A stretch of DNA of 64,000 bases from Methanobacterium_C sp963845285 (GCA_963845285.1 CAWJRO010000014.1:1-64000); one strand, 5' to 3'. Counted from the first letter of the stretch, positions 9,644 to 17,682 are shown. The notes: generated by a model from the sequence alone, not told the origin. Numbers and translations are program-made.

Positions 9644-9997
9644 ATGAAAAAAGATTATGTACATATAATTTTTGGCGGTTTAATATTATTTGCTTCATTA
9701 TTAACTTTATTGTCAGTTCCTACATCCCCATTTGCACCATTAACTACTTCTCTCGGTATAATATTTATTATGTGGGGCATATTTAAGATAAAGAAACATA
9801 GTAACACAACATTTTTTGTAGCTTTTTCAGCCATTATCTTACTTTTAGGAATAACATTAGCTTCTTATGATGCATCTATGTCAATTAACGGAGAATATAG
9901 AACATTATATTATAATTACATTGGAATATATACACTGTTGATGTTTTTAATCATTTATTTATTCACTCGTAAATTGAAGAAACTCAATAAACATTAA
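9644..9997 (+). CDS. Four-helix small membrane protein, candidate immunity protein 1
   Basis: 117 residues with no recognised family. Hydrophobic segments at about residues 8-25, 31-47, 55-73 and 88-107, separated by short basic loops (KIKKH, RKLKKLNKH), so it is predicted to be a four-helix inner membrane protein with both ends in the cytoplasm. A strong ribosome site GAGGTGAT (9631-9638) fixes the ATG. It lies 81 bp after the C39/adhesin gene in the same direction. A second protein of exactly the same length and similar layout follows the second C39 gene (10882-11235). Small multi-helix membrane proteins next to bacteriocin genes are commonly immunity proteins; that role here is inference from position only. 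Confidence 0.75.
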   Translation: MKKDYVHIIFGGLILFASLLTLLSVPTSPFAPLTTSLGIIFIMWGIFKIKKHSNTTFFVAFSAIILLLGITLASYDASMSINGEYRTLYYNYIGIYTLLMFLIIYLFTRKLKKLNKH

Positions 9998-10002
9998 GAT
10001 CA

Positions 10003-10794
10003 ATGAATATTATTCTTTTAAGGGTTTATCATGATAAATATTTTAAACACAATAGAATCAAAAGTAATTCTGTTATGGCAAATACTTATTATAATTGTGG
10101 GCCTGCAGCTCTTGCTACAGTCCTGCAAAAATATTTCAACATCACTGTATCACAAGATCAACTTGCAACTTTAGCCGGGACAGATGAAACTGGAACTACA
10201 ATGTATGGACTTGTTCAGGCAGCACAGGATGAAGGTTTGACTGTAGAAGGTTTAGAATTACCAGTTGATCAGCTTGAACCCGGTAATATAGTGTATTTAA
10301 CTATAAATGGTGTAGGTCATTATAGTGTTATCACCAACATTACAAATACGATTGTTTATCTTGCAGACAGTGATTTTGGAAATATTAACATGACATTAGC
10401 GGATTTCACAGCAGAGTACAATGGATATGCACTGGTTATAACAAATGGTACACCATTAAGTAATGGTACAATTTTAACCACAGGAGAGATGCAAAATATA
10501 AAAGGAGAAGGATGTGCTTGTGATTTACCAGATGTACCAGCTAATACACAAAATATCATGAATAATACTTTCCTATTCAGTACCAATCCTTATTCAAACT
10601 ATTATCCTTATCCTCATTATTATAAAAACTATTCAGGTATTCCAGATTCTGCTGTGGAAATTGGAAAAGAAATGGGAAGTCACGAGGCACAGACGATGAT
10701 TGACATGGATCTAGATGCATTTGAGGAAAATCCTAGTGTTGACGAAGGAGAAGCAATTGGTTTTTGGGTATTCATCGTGTTTGTGTTGCATTGA
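10003..10794 (+). CDS. C39-type peptidase-domain protein without signal peptide, second copy
   Basis: A near-duplicate of the C-terminal part of the gene at 5924: the two proteins match closely from VMA(D/N)(S/T)Y-x-NCGPAALATVL onward. Catalytic set Cys32, His106 (GHYSVI), Asp122 (LADS); the leader-like LTTGEMQNIKGEG at 158-170 is followed by CAC at 171-173. The tail differs: a Tyr/Asn/Pro-rich part (NPYSNYYPYPHYY), an acidic part, and a hydrophobic end (IGFWVFIVFVLH). There is no signal peptide, adhesin repeat or clear ribosome site, so the start is uncertain (ATG 10003 or ATG 10075). It could be a truncated duplicate, an intracellular partner, or a gene that lost its N-terminus. It begins 5 bp after the stop of the preceding membrane protein gene. 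Confidence 0.75.
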   Translation: MNIILLRVYHDKYFKHNRIKSNSVMANTYYNCGPAALATVLQKYFNITVSQDQLATLAGTDETGTTMYGLVQAAQDEGLTVEGLELPVDQLEPGNIVYLTINGVGHYSVITNITNTIVYLADSDFGNINMTLADFTAEYNGYALVITNGTPLSNGTILTTGEMQNIKGEGCACDLPDVPANTQNIMNNTFLFSTNPYSNYYPYPHYYKNYSGIPDSAVEIGKEMGSHEAQTMIDMDLDAFEENPSVDEGEAIGFWVFIVFVLH

Positions 10795-10881
10795 TGAGTA
10801 GGTATTTTTGTGTAAGGTAAATGGGGATTTTATTATTCAACAAGTAAAAATAAATTGGTGGTTATATGCCAGTGGTGGGTT

Positions 10882-11235
10882 ATGAATAGTTTTAATGCCA
10901 TTATAGGAGGTTGTTCTGTTGTTATTCTTGGTTTATTGATATTATCTTCAAATCAGGACTTATTAACAGGTTCTATGCTAATTTTAGCAGGCATCTTATC
11001 TATTATATTTGGTGTGCATGGGTACAAAGGCTATAACAATAAAACCTACTATTTAACTTCTTTTAGTATAATAGGATTAATGGCGTTAATATTAATTTAT
11101 ATTTCTTTATTCATGTCCTTAAATGCCCATTTTTACACTATTGTTGGAGGATTTCTTTTATTATTAATCATCTATGTTTATTCTTATCATCACAGGTGTA
11201 AAAATGTTTTAAGACCTTGGAAAAATGAGTGGTAA
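10882..11235 (+). CDS. Four-helix small membrane protein, candidate immunity protein 2
   Basis: The ATG at 10882 is preferred over the upstream GTG at 10855 because GGTGGG (10874-10879) lies just before it; this gives 117 residues, the same length as the protein at 9644. Four hydrophobic segments (about 5-22, 28-44, 55-75, 80-100) and a basic C-terminus (HHRCKNVLRPWKNEW). Overall similarity to the 9644 protein is weak but the order of helices and loops agrees. It follows the second C39 gene by 87 bp, so the C39-gene/membrane-gene pair occurs twice in tandem. Function unknown; immunity or export help is inferred from the pairing. Confidence 0.72.
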   Translation: MNSFNAIIGGCSVVILGLLILSSNQDLLTGSMLILAGILSIIFGVHGYKGYNNKTYYLTSFSIIGLMALILIYISLFMSLNAHFYTIVGGFLLLLIIYVYSYHHRCKNVLRPWKNEW

Positions 11236-11291
11236 TTTTTTTAATTTGTACCAAAACTTTATCAGTTATATGAAAAAAGGTGGTTTATCAG

Positions 11292-11690
11292 ATGATTATT
11301 AAATGGAAAAGCGTGATTTTAGGTTGTTTTTTGGTAATAATAATTAGTTCGATTTTTACATTGATTTTTGACGTGCTCTTGAATATTAGAATAGGAAATT
11401 TATGGATTTCAATGGGTTTCCTTTTAGCATCTGCATATGTGGGCTACGGTCTTGGAGGAGGTTATCTAAAGGATGGAGTGGTTTATGGAGTACTTATAGG
11501 TTTAATTGGTAGTGTAATTGGCGGAATACTTTCCATCATAGTATTATGGCTCATAAATGGAAGTGTGGAACAATCCTTAACAAGAATAATATCAGCTTTT
11601 TTAGTCAATGCACTAATCTATGGTACAACAGGTGCCATGGGTGGTATGATGGGGTTACTATTAACTAGAAAAGCCAAAAGAAAAGAATAA
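11292..11690 (+). CDS. Small four-helix membrane protein, DUF5518-like
   Basis: 132 residues from ATG 11292 (ribosome site AGGTGG at 11278-11283; the GTG at 11280 overlaps it and is less likely). Four hydrophobic segments with glycine-rich turns (YVGYGLGGGYLKDGVVYGVLIGLIGSVIGG, GAMGGMMGLLLTRK) resemble the DUF5518-type membrane proteins common in Methanobacteriales; this match is from memory and not certain. It is the last gene of the rightward cargo block. Its Gly-zipper-like helices differ from the two 117-residue proteins. No function is assigned. Confidence 0.7.
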   Translation: MIIKWKSVILGCFLVIIISSIFTLIFDVLLNIRIGNLWISMGFLLASAYVGYGLGGGYLKDGVVYGVLIGLIGSVIGGILSIIVLWLINGSVEQSLTRIISAFLVNALIYGTTGAMGGMMGLLLTRKAKRKE

Positions 11691-12210
11691 AAATCCCAAA
11701 AAGAGGTCTAAAAATGGAATAACCTTTTATAGTTTGGGACTTATTTTTTTATACTTTTTTAGGAATTTTTTTTATCCAACTTATTGTCGTATGTTACGGA
11801 TTATGTTTGGGTTTTGAAGTGTATTTTCTTTTCTTTTCGTATTTTTTCTTTTTATTTTGAGGAATAGTTGTGATAAGTCTATTTTTATTGTTTTCCAGAT
11901 TAATTCTATTGATTTAAGGTGAAATAAGTAATGGTAGGAGGAATATTAGGTCTATGTTAAGTTTTCCTGTCGTTTCAGTTGTTACTTTGGCATGATGTGG
12001 TCTGAACTTATCCCGCACGATCATCATTCATCCGTAAGGTTTTATGGTTCGTATTTATTTTAAAAACTTAGTTATGTCTTCTTTTCGTGAGTGTGCTTTG
12101 AAATCAATTGTGCTTTGTTTTTTTATAGCATGAAACTGTAAAATTTCCTAAGAATTTCCTGAATTAGGAAAATTTCCAAAAAACCAGTTGATTGAAAAAA
12201 AGGAGGAAAA
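11691..12210. other. 520-bp intergenic region between cargo and replication modules, with an inverted repeat
   Basis: No gene recognised. It separates a rightward block from a leftward block, both ending here, so it must hold their terminators; T-rich tracts occur near 11738-11775. At 12143-12178 an imperfect palindrome is seen: TTTCCTAA, spacer, TTAGGAAA, within repeated ATTTCC words. The middle (11990-12050) is less AT-rich and could be a decayed fragment of something, unidentified. Confidence 0.4.
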
Positions 12211-12855
12211 TTAGTCTTTATGTTTAACAAGGCTGTTATTTGTTCCAACATTACACATGTATTCCATGAATTCTTTCCAGGATATATCCCTGTAGCCTAA
12301 ATTGTCTACGTCTTGGAAGTAGTTGTTTTTTTTGAAATATTTATCAGTTTCTACTTGTTGTTCTACTTGTGGAATTGTTTCATCGTACTCTTTAATTGTT
12401 TTTTCTGTTCTTTTTTTAACTATTTTCACCATTTCAAGGGCATTGTCTATTGTGAAATCAAAACCTAATGTTTTATAGTTCTCTAAAAGATGGTCCAATG
12501 CATCCATCACTTGTAATTCAGATTTGAATATGTCTCGTTCTCGATCTGCACTTGCCAGTACTTGTTGGAATCCTCGGAAGTGTACATAATCAATGTTCCA
12601 ATCCAAGAATTTATGATGTGCTTGATGGAAACTATAATAGTTTTCTCCTATTGCGTTTTCATTGTAAAATTCGTCACATCTCCTGATGGCTTCTATGAAC
12701 TTCTCCTGTTCTCCCTGCATTCCAATCATTAAACTATGTTTTCTTTTTTGGAAGTAGAGTTCTGCCTTACTTTCAGGTGGTAAAGTGGAAACTGCATTTT
12801 TAAGATTGTTTTTTAGTTTCTGTAATCCTTCTTTCATGGGTTTCCATTCCTCCAT
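12211..12855 (-). CDS. Hypothetical helical/coiled-coil protein of the element
   Basis: 214 residues, charged and predicted mostly helical (for example MEEWKPMKEGLQKLKNNLKN at the start, and a KIVKKRTEKTIKEYDETIPQVEQQVETDKYFKK stretch described here by its ends). No signal peptide, membrane segment or metal site. It begins immediately after the stop of the 100-residue gene (TAA directly followed by ATG), so the two are translationally coupled. It is the last gene of the leftward replication operon. No family recognised. Confidence 0.7.
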   Translation of the reverse strand: MEEWKPMKEGLQKLKNNLKNAVSTLPPESKAELYFQKRKHSLMIGMQGEQEKFIEAIRRCDEFYNENAIGENYYSFHQAHHKFLDWNIDYVHFRGFQQVLASADRERDIFKSELQVMDALDHLLENYKTLGFDFTIDNALEMVKIVKKRTEKTIKEYDETIPQVEQQVETDKYFKKNNYFQDVDNLGYRDISWKEFMEYMCNVGTNNSLVKHKD

Positions 12856-13158
12856 TTAACTGTTATTAACCTGTTCTATTTGTTTTTTAAGTGTTTCAAG
12901 TTCTTCTTTAAGTTCATCCATTTCTACGTCTCTTTTTATTTGGTTATAAATGCTGCAGGTATATGCTAAGGCCTTAAACCATTGTATCCTTACTTTTTCA
13001 TTTTCGGGTTTGGTGATCCTGCCGTTCATAGCCTTTTTGTGTATGCATTCTATAGCATCATGTAGCTGGCTTAAAACCAATTCCCTACTATCATAACGTG
13101 GTAAGATTATATGGTTTGCATCTTCATTTATTCCAAATGTTGTGTTGTCTTCTGTCAT
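12856..13158 (-). CDS. Small hypothetical protein of the element
   Basis: 100 residues, no family recognised. The C-terminal third is a likely coiled coil (KRDVEMDELKEELETLKKQI), suggesting a multimer or a partner for the coiled-coil protein encoded directly downstream. AGGAGATG lies a few bases before the ATG at 13158. A gap of ~210 bases separates it from the primase gene upstream, so it may have its own promoter. No metal-binding or DNA-binding motif is evident. Confidence 0.68.
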   Translation of the reverse strand: MTEDNTTFGINEDANHIILPRYDSRELVLSQLHDAIECIHKKAMNGRITKPENEKVRIQWFKALAYTCSIYNQIKRDVEMDELKEELETLKKQIEQVNNS

Positions 13159-13366
13159 TTTCTTCCATCTCCTGTTGTTTATTTTATGGGGTGAAGGGGT
13201 CTTGAGTATCTAGATGCTGTTATTGCTTCTTTCATTTCTTAAATGCATCTTAAACCCCTATTATCCCAGCTTAGTTACATCTTGTTGACATTTAAAAAAA
13301 AGGAATTAATGTCTCATGAGAAAAGTTACATATTTAAAATTTGTTAAGGATTATTACGGAATGTAT

Positions 13367-14530
13367 TCACATGTTACCACCTTTTACGCCTTTATTTTTA
13401 ATTTTTGATGATTTTAAATACTGTTTTACTTGTTCGTTAGTCCAATGGTTGTAATCTTTAAGGAATTGGAAATAATTTCCATGTTTCTGGCAGCCATAAC
13501 AATAATAACCAGTTTTATGAACCCTGAAACTTGGATTATGGTCCTTATGGTCTTGGAAAGGGCATGTATACATCACATATTCTTTATCTGGATAATCCCT
13601 TTCAGGTTCTCCAAGGACATTTTTAAAGAAAACTCTATGGTCTATGTTTTCGTAGTTTCCTATTTTATGAGGATTTAATCTTAATTCTACCTTTTTTTTA
13701 GTTTCTTGAATCTCTCTGTTATTTTCAAGAATTTTATCAAGTTTTATGAGGTGTTCATTAAAATTAGAAAAATAATCAAATTGATTAAAGGGTTCTACAG
13801 TGGGATTTAATGATTTTTCCATAATATCCTTATATTTATCATCTATTGTGAATGGTACAACTGTTAAATCAGTTAATTGATGTTTACTGTATGGAACTCT
13901 AGATAAACGACTGGTTGCATCTTTAACTACAGCTAAATCAAGGGTAGGATAAGATTCTTTCAGATTTTCTGCAAACCATGAGAGTGCCGTGTTAATATTA
14001 TGAAATTCTGAAAGGTTGAAAAAAGTATACGCATGGCAGCCTTTACATCCACTAAAAAATAATGCTGGAATTGTTCCAAAATATTCTTTAAATTGTTTGG
14101 AAAAGTCTTTGGCTTCATTGATTGCAGGTTCTGCAATTTTATCATTTATGATTAAATCTTGGAGTTGTTGTTTAAGTTCCGCTTGTAAATCTTCATTATA
14201 ATGTGGTCCATGTTTTCTGAGATTGATAAGATCCTTCTTGTGTTTTTTAACTTCTTGATTCTCCACGTCAAAATCAAAGAATGCCCTATCATAATGCAGA
14301 GTACTTAGATTATTACCATTTAGATTCTCGCAGGTTCCATGATCATACACATGTGTCATACAGGCATGGTATCCACTGTTCTTATGTACCTGTAGGTATA
14401 GTTGTTTGGGATTTTTAACTGTGAATTGTCTTCTTACCTTATCATTTTTTAGGTCTGGCAGTCTTCTAAAGTGTCTAAAAAAGTTAAGACCATAAAATTC
14501 ACCATAAAAACTAGTGAGGGAATATTTCAT
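13367..14530 (-). CDS. Archaeo-eukaryotic primase-like protein with C-terminal zinc ribbon
   Basis: 387 residues. The N-terminal ~230 residues look like an AEP-superfamily (PriS-like) primase: FFDFDVE holds the metal-binding D86-x-D88, SGCKGCH (160-166) matches the s-G-x-x-G-x-H nucleotide-binding motif, and a later Asp (about 204, VVKDATSRLSRVP) is a third-acid candidate. The C-terminus (about 321-350) is a CHC2-type zinc finger: YTCPFQDHKDHNPSF, then YYCYGCQKHG, as in bacterial DnaG N-terminal fingers but here placed at the C-end. It probably primes replication of the element. It follows the 169-residue gene by 3 bp and precedes the ATPase product in function but lies downstream of it in the operon. 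Catalytic assignment is from motifs only. Confidence 0.82.
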   Translation of the reverse strand: MKYSLTSFYGEFYGLNFFRHFRRLPDLKNDKVRRQFTVKNPKQLYLQVHKNSGYHACMTHVYDHGTCENLNGNNLSTLHYDRAFFDFDVENQEVKKHKKDLINLRKHGPHYNEDLQAELKQQLQDLIINDKIAEPAINEAKDFSKQFKEYFGTIPALFFSGCKGCHAYTFFNLSEFHNINTALSWFAENLKESYPTLDLAVVKDATSRLSRVPYSKHQLTDLTVVPFTIDDKYKDIMEKSLNPTVEPFNQFDYFSNFNEHLIKLDKILENNREIQETKKKVELRLNPHKIGNYENIDHRVFFKNVLGEPERDYPDKEYVMYTCPFQDHKDHNPSFRVHKTGYYCYGCQKHGNYFQFLKDYNHWTNEQVKQYLKSSKIKNKGVKGGNM

Positions 14531-14533
14531 AAA

Positions 14534-15043
14534 TTAATCCTCTCCACATACTAAGTCCCAATTCAAATCTAGATATTTAGGTTCTTCATCTGAAGGTTTT
14601 ACTAGGAGAAATTTGTTTTTAAAGAGGATTTCAATTTCATACTTAACGTTACGTTCAAAGTAGGTTGTATGTTGGGATATGACTCTGCTTGTGATGTTAG
14701 ATAAACTGCCTCTTTTCCTTAACTCTGTAATGGCTATGAATATCTCAAAGTCCATTTCATTAAGGCCTTTTGTTAGGATTGTGAATCTTTTAAGCTGCTT
14801 ATAAATTGGATCTATTGTGTTTGGGGGATAAATTAAGGCTCTTTTAAAATCATAATTCTCCTTAGATATTTGGAAAAGCATTTGGTTAATTTCTTCAGTA
14901 TTTAAGGATTCTATTTCCACCTGCAACCTGTTAATAAGATTACCAATATAAATTCCAGGATGTTTATTGATCAACTGCTTGGCTTTATTAGTAATGGCCG
15001 TTCCATGGTTGAAAGTACTTTGAGCATGTTTAAGGGACATCAT
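14534..15043 (-). CDS. Hypothetical protein, possible winged-helix replication accessory
   Basis: 169 residues, no family recognised with confidence. Two segments look like helix-turn-helix/winged-helix units (TNKAKQLINKHPGIYIGNLINRL near the start; FIAITELRKRGSLSNITSRVI near residue 105-125), which would suit a DNA-binding protein. Its start overlaps the end of the ATPase gene by 4 bp (ATGA), and its stop lies 3 bp before the primase ATG, so the three are co-translated. A role at the element's replication origin is inferred from position. Confidence 0.65.
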   Translation of the reverse strand: MMSLKHAQSTFNHGTAITNKAKQLINKHPGIYIGNLINRLQVEIESLNTEEINQMLFQISKENYDFKRALIYPPNTIDPIYKQLKRFTILTKGLNEMDFEIFIAITELRKRGSLSNITSRVISQHTTYFERNVKYEIEILFKNKFLLVKPSDEEPKYLDLNWDLVCGED

Positions 15044-16845
15044 ACTTTCACCTCCCCATGTCTCCTTTCAAACTCACTCAATGCCTTTTCATCATGAATT
15101 CCACATAATTCTGTGAGTTCCCTTTCATTCAAATCATAATAGTTAACCTGTTCCACCTTAACCTGTTCCTGATTGAATTGTATTTGAGCTAGATTTTCGC
15201 AGGCTTCTAGAGATCCAGGGTTATCCGGATTGGCAGCTTTTGCTCTGAGATCTTCATCTGTGATATTTGGGTCTTCATATGGTTCATTGGATTTAATAAG
15301 GCCTCTTTCTTTGAATAGGGTGATTAATTTACTTTTTTTGAGGTAATAACCATTTTCATGTTTTCCAACCAACCTAAGGTTATCTAATGCGGATTTGATA
15401 GCATTATGGTGTAAATCATCAAATTCTAACTCAATTAAAGCATTTTTGATTTCTTTATTAGTAACTTTGTAAGATTCTCCCCTTGGGACTCTATTTCCCC
15501 CATCCTGCAGCTTTCCTCTCGCATACAAATAATATAAAGACCTTAATACCACAGTTTCTTTTTCATTATTATCTGATCTTTTAGTCGCTACACTCTTTTC
15601 AGCAAATTTAAAAAGCTCATCATATCTATTAGGGAATGCAACTTTAGCAATGCTAAGAAGTGGGGCCCAAACTTGGAAATCACGGCCACCTAATTTGTAG
15701 GTAGGTTCTATGTGGGTGTATGCATCTAAAACTTCAGCATCATGGTAGGGCATCCATTTCATGATCTTTATGCGTACATCTTCAAAAAATTGGTCTTTTT
15801 CCAGTTCTATCTTTCGTTTAGAATATAGGACATCCCCTGTAACTTTAGGAACCGTTATTTTGATCCCCTTATCATCTGCCTCTACAGGTTCCCTTGTAAC
15901 AACTGCTTTAGGACAATATACTGGATATTCCATCTTTTTAAATGTTCCATCAGGTCCACATTCCATTCTAGGAACTACACCATCCTTCTCATATCCACTT
16001 TCTAGGATTGAAATAATTGCATTCCCACTTGATTCATTTTTAATGGCCCTATGGTATTCATCTATTAATAATGTGGGTCTCTGGTCTTGTATTGTCCTAA
16101 AAAGAACGGCTTCAGTGGCAGAGATATATTTCTTGGTTGGATTCCAGCACATTCTATAAAGTAAGTCCAAACATGTCCCTTTTCCGGCTCCTTTCTCCCC
16201 CGTAACGATTAGGTATCCAAAATAAGAAAATAATGGAAATAAATAAGTTCCAATTACAAAACAAGTTGCAACAACATATTCCAGCTCGTGGCTTAACTTA
16301 AGATAATATTCAAATTTTCCTTTAATATCTTCTTGAGGACCGACCCCCCTTCTGAAGGGTGAAAAATTTGCAGCGATTTCAGGGCTTCTGCGATCCAATG
16401 ACCCTTGATTTATTATATATTTACTACAATAAAGTAGGGCGTGATGTTGATTCTTACTTTCAAGAGTAGAGCATTCTTGTATTATGCCTTTTACGCCTGC
16501 AGGATTATTGTTTACGTTGGTTGATGGTACCCCTTCCTTTGTGGAAGTAAGGCTTAATGGTGTAAGAGCTATACCGCTGCAGACTCCGTAAAAAGCAATT
16601 AATTTACTAACTCTCCCAATAGGCCCCTTGCCCTCAGAAGCATCATGTTGATCATGAATTTCCACATTTTCTTTCAGTACTGATGTGAACATTATGTGTC
16701 CATTCAATTCAAATATTGGTTCGTTGGTAATGGTGCGTATTGCATCATTTTCATCAAATAACTCATCAATATTCATGGAAGATAAATCAAAGTTAGTTGG
16801 CTCCTCTTTTTCAGGTAGTGCATCCATTGAGTTGCAAGAGCTCAT
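15040..16845 (-). CDS. P-loop ATPase, probable replicative helicase of the element
   Basis: 601 residues. Walker A is GEKGAGKGT at 216-224 and Walker B is TLLIDEYH at 258-265, with an arginine-rich segment later (CPKAVVTREPVEADDKG). This layout resembles the helicase half of plasmid and virus primase-helicase proteins and DUF3631-type ATPases. The C-terminal part has a winged-helix-like segment (VTNKEIKNALIELEFDDLHHNAIKSALDNLRL near 465-495), often used to bind origins. It stands between the 91-residue gene and the 169-residue gene with very tight spacing (3 bp and a 4-bp overlap). It probably unwinds element DNA together with the primase encoded 0.5 kb downstream. Superfamily is clear; helicase function is inferred. 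Confidence 0.78.
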   Translation of the reverse strand: MSSCNSMDALPEKEEPTNFDLSSMNIDELFDENDAIRTITNEPIFELNGHIMFTSVLKENVEIHDQHDASEGKGPIGRVSKLIAFYGVCSGIALTPLSLTSTKEGVPSTNVNNNPAGVKGIIQECSTLESKNQHHALLYCSKYIINQGSLDRRSPEIAANFSPFRRGVGPQEDIKGKFEYYLKLSHELEYVVATCFVIGTYLFPLFSYFGYLIVTGEKGAGKGTCLDLLYRMCWNPTKKYISATEAVLFRTIQDQRPTLLIDEYHRAIKNESSGNAIISILESGYEKDGVVPRMECGPDGTFKKMEYPVYCPKAVVTREPVEADDKGIKITVPKVTGDVLYSKRKIELEKDQFFEDVRIKIMKWMPYHDAEVLDAYTHIEPTYKLGGRDFQVWAPLLSIAKVAFPNRYDELFKFAEKSVATKRSDNNEKETVVLRSLYYLYARGKLQDGGNRVPRGESYKVTNKEIKNALIELEFDDLHHNAIKSALDNLRLVGKHENGYYLKKSKLITLFKERGLIKSNEPYEDPNITDEDLRAKAANPDNPGSLEACENLAQIQFNQEQVKVEQVNYYDLNERELTELCGIHDEKALSEFERRHGEVKV

Positions 16846-16848
16846 CAG

Positions 16849-17124
16849 TTACACACCCTCTCCGATGCTGCAAGTCTTAACAGTTTCCTTAAGGGCAGTT
16901 TCTAAAGATCTGTCTTCAATTTCAACAAGTGTTTTTTCAATATCAAATTCTGCTTTAATTTGTTTTTGAATCGTTATCATTTGTTGTAGCTCTCTTTCAG
17001 AAATCCAAAGCTGTAGCTTAAATGGTCTGCTTTCTTCTATCGAAAAGTATTTAGGTTTAGAATTACTATTGATTATTAAGGGGTTGTTGCTCAAAAAATC
17101 CCTTTTTACTTCTTCTTTGATCAT
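16849..17124 (-). CDS. Small hypothetical protein of the replication operon
   Basis: 91 residues, no family recognised. It is charged, without a membrane segment, and has a likely helical stretch (SERELQQMITIQKQIKAEF). Its ATG overlaps the stop of the 52-residue gene upstream (ATGA at 17121-17124) and its stop lies 3 bp before the ATG of the ATPase gene, so it is an integral member of the operon. Could be a loader or regulator; nothing in the sequence decides. Confidence 0.62.
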   Translation of the reverse strand: MIKEEVKRDFLSNNPLIINSNSKPKYFSIEESRPFKLQLWISERELQQMITIQKQIKAEFDIEKTLVEIEDRSLETALKETVKTCSIGEGV

Positions 17125-17279
17125 TTTGAATCATTTCCTTTCATACTATTTTCACTGTCTATTTCAATTCCTTCCAGCTTCAAATAAGCTTTAATCTCAT
17201 GTATTGGTACTGGAGGGTCTTTAAAGTCTTTATATTGGATGTATGCTTGTTTTAGTAGGTTGTTTAACTCTTTACTCAT
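17121..17279 (-). CDS. 52-residue hypothetical protein
   Basis: A short open frame, MSKELNNLLKQAYIQYKDF at the start and ending KGNDSK, that overlaps the next gene by the 4-bp ATGA. The overlap and its codon pattern support it being real. Predicted soluble; a KDFKDPPVPIHEIKAYLKLEG segment suggests a small helical domain. No function recognised. Confidence 0.6.
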   Translation of the reverse strand: MSKELNNLLKQAYIQYKDFKDPPVPIHEIKAYLKLEGIEIDSENSMKGNDSK

Positions 17280-17343
17280 CTTTTAAATTCCCCCATTGAG
17301 AATTACTGATAAAATGTTCCTTAAAAAAAATCACAATCAGAAC

Positions 17344-17430
17344 TTACTTTGTTTCTATTATATCCTCCACAGCCAGCTTAACAAACTGTGAAAAGCTTTT
17401 GTATTCTACAGATTCAACTTTTTTGGCCAT
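17344..17430 (-). CDS. 28-residue peptide resembling the C-terminal half of a ribbon-helix-helix protein
   Basis: MAKKVESVEYKSFSQFVKLA followed by VEDIIETK. The S-F-S-x-F-V-x-x-A-V-x-x-I-I-E pattern matches the second helix of CopG-like ribbon-helix-helix regulators and the FRSFSDFMREAAADKLREL part of the protein at 17683-17829. It lacks the first helix, so it may be a degenerate copy, or not be translated at all. It lies at the head of the replication operon. Confidence 0.4.
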   Translation of the reverse strand: MAKKVESVEYKSFSQFVKLAVEDIIETK

Positions 17431-17682
17431 TTATTTAGCTATATCAAAATAAAAGCTTATTGAATTTATAAAAAACATTTTAAATGCCATATAATAGTTT
17501 ATAGCACACTAACATGTCATATTAAAACATTTTTAGAAAATTTAAGGCATGCTAGCAAGTTAAAAAAAAGTTTTTAGAAATATAGATTCAATCTTAAAAA
17601 AATATTAATTTTTCTAGAAATCTGAGTTCAATATCGTGTGTAATTATTAAAACATGTTAAATGGCCTCCATTTTAGAATATT
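17431..17682. promoter_or_regulatory. AT-rich control region with repeated TTTTTAGAAA words, possible operator or origin
   Basis: A 250-bp gene-free stretch at the head of the leftward replication operon. The words TTTTTAGAAA / TTTCTAGAAA occur three times (about 17530, 17570 and 17610), two of them followed by a related AT(A/C)TRAGTTCAAT-type sequence (near 17580-17596 and 17619-17635). It is flanked by a full RHH gene and the RHH-like fragment. Likely sites for the RHH regulator or for replication initiation; not decidable by eye. Confidence 0.4.

Noticed and set aside
10031..10170. Another frame over the start of the second C39 gene reads like a signal peptide (MINILNTIESKVILLWQILI).
   Set aside because: It would shift out of the conserved C39 frame and lose the catalytic NCGP motif; the hydrophobic run is a by-product of AT-rich coding DNA.
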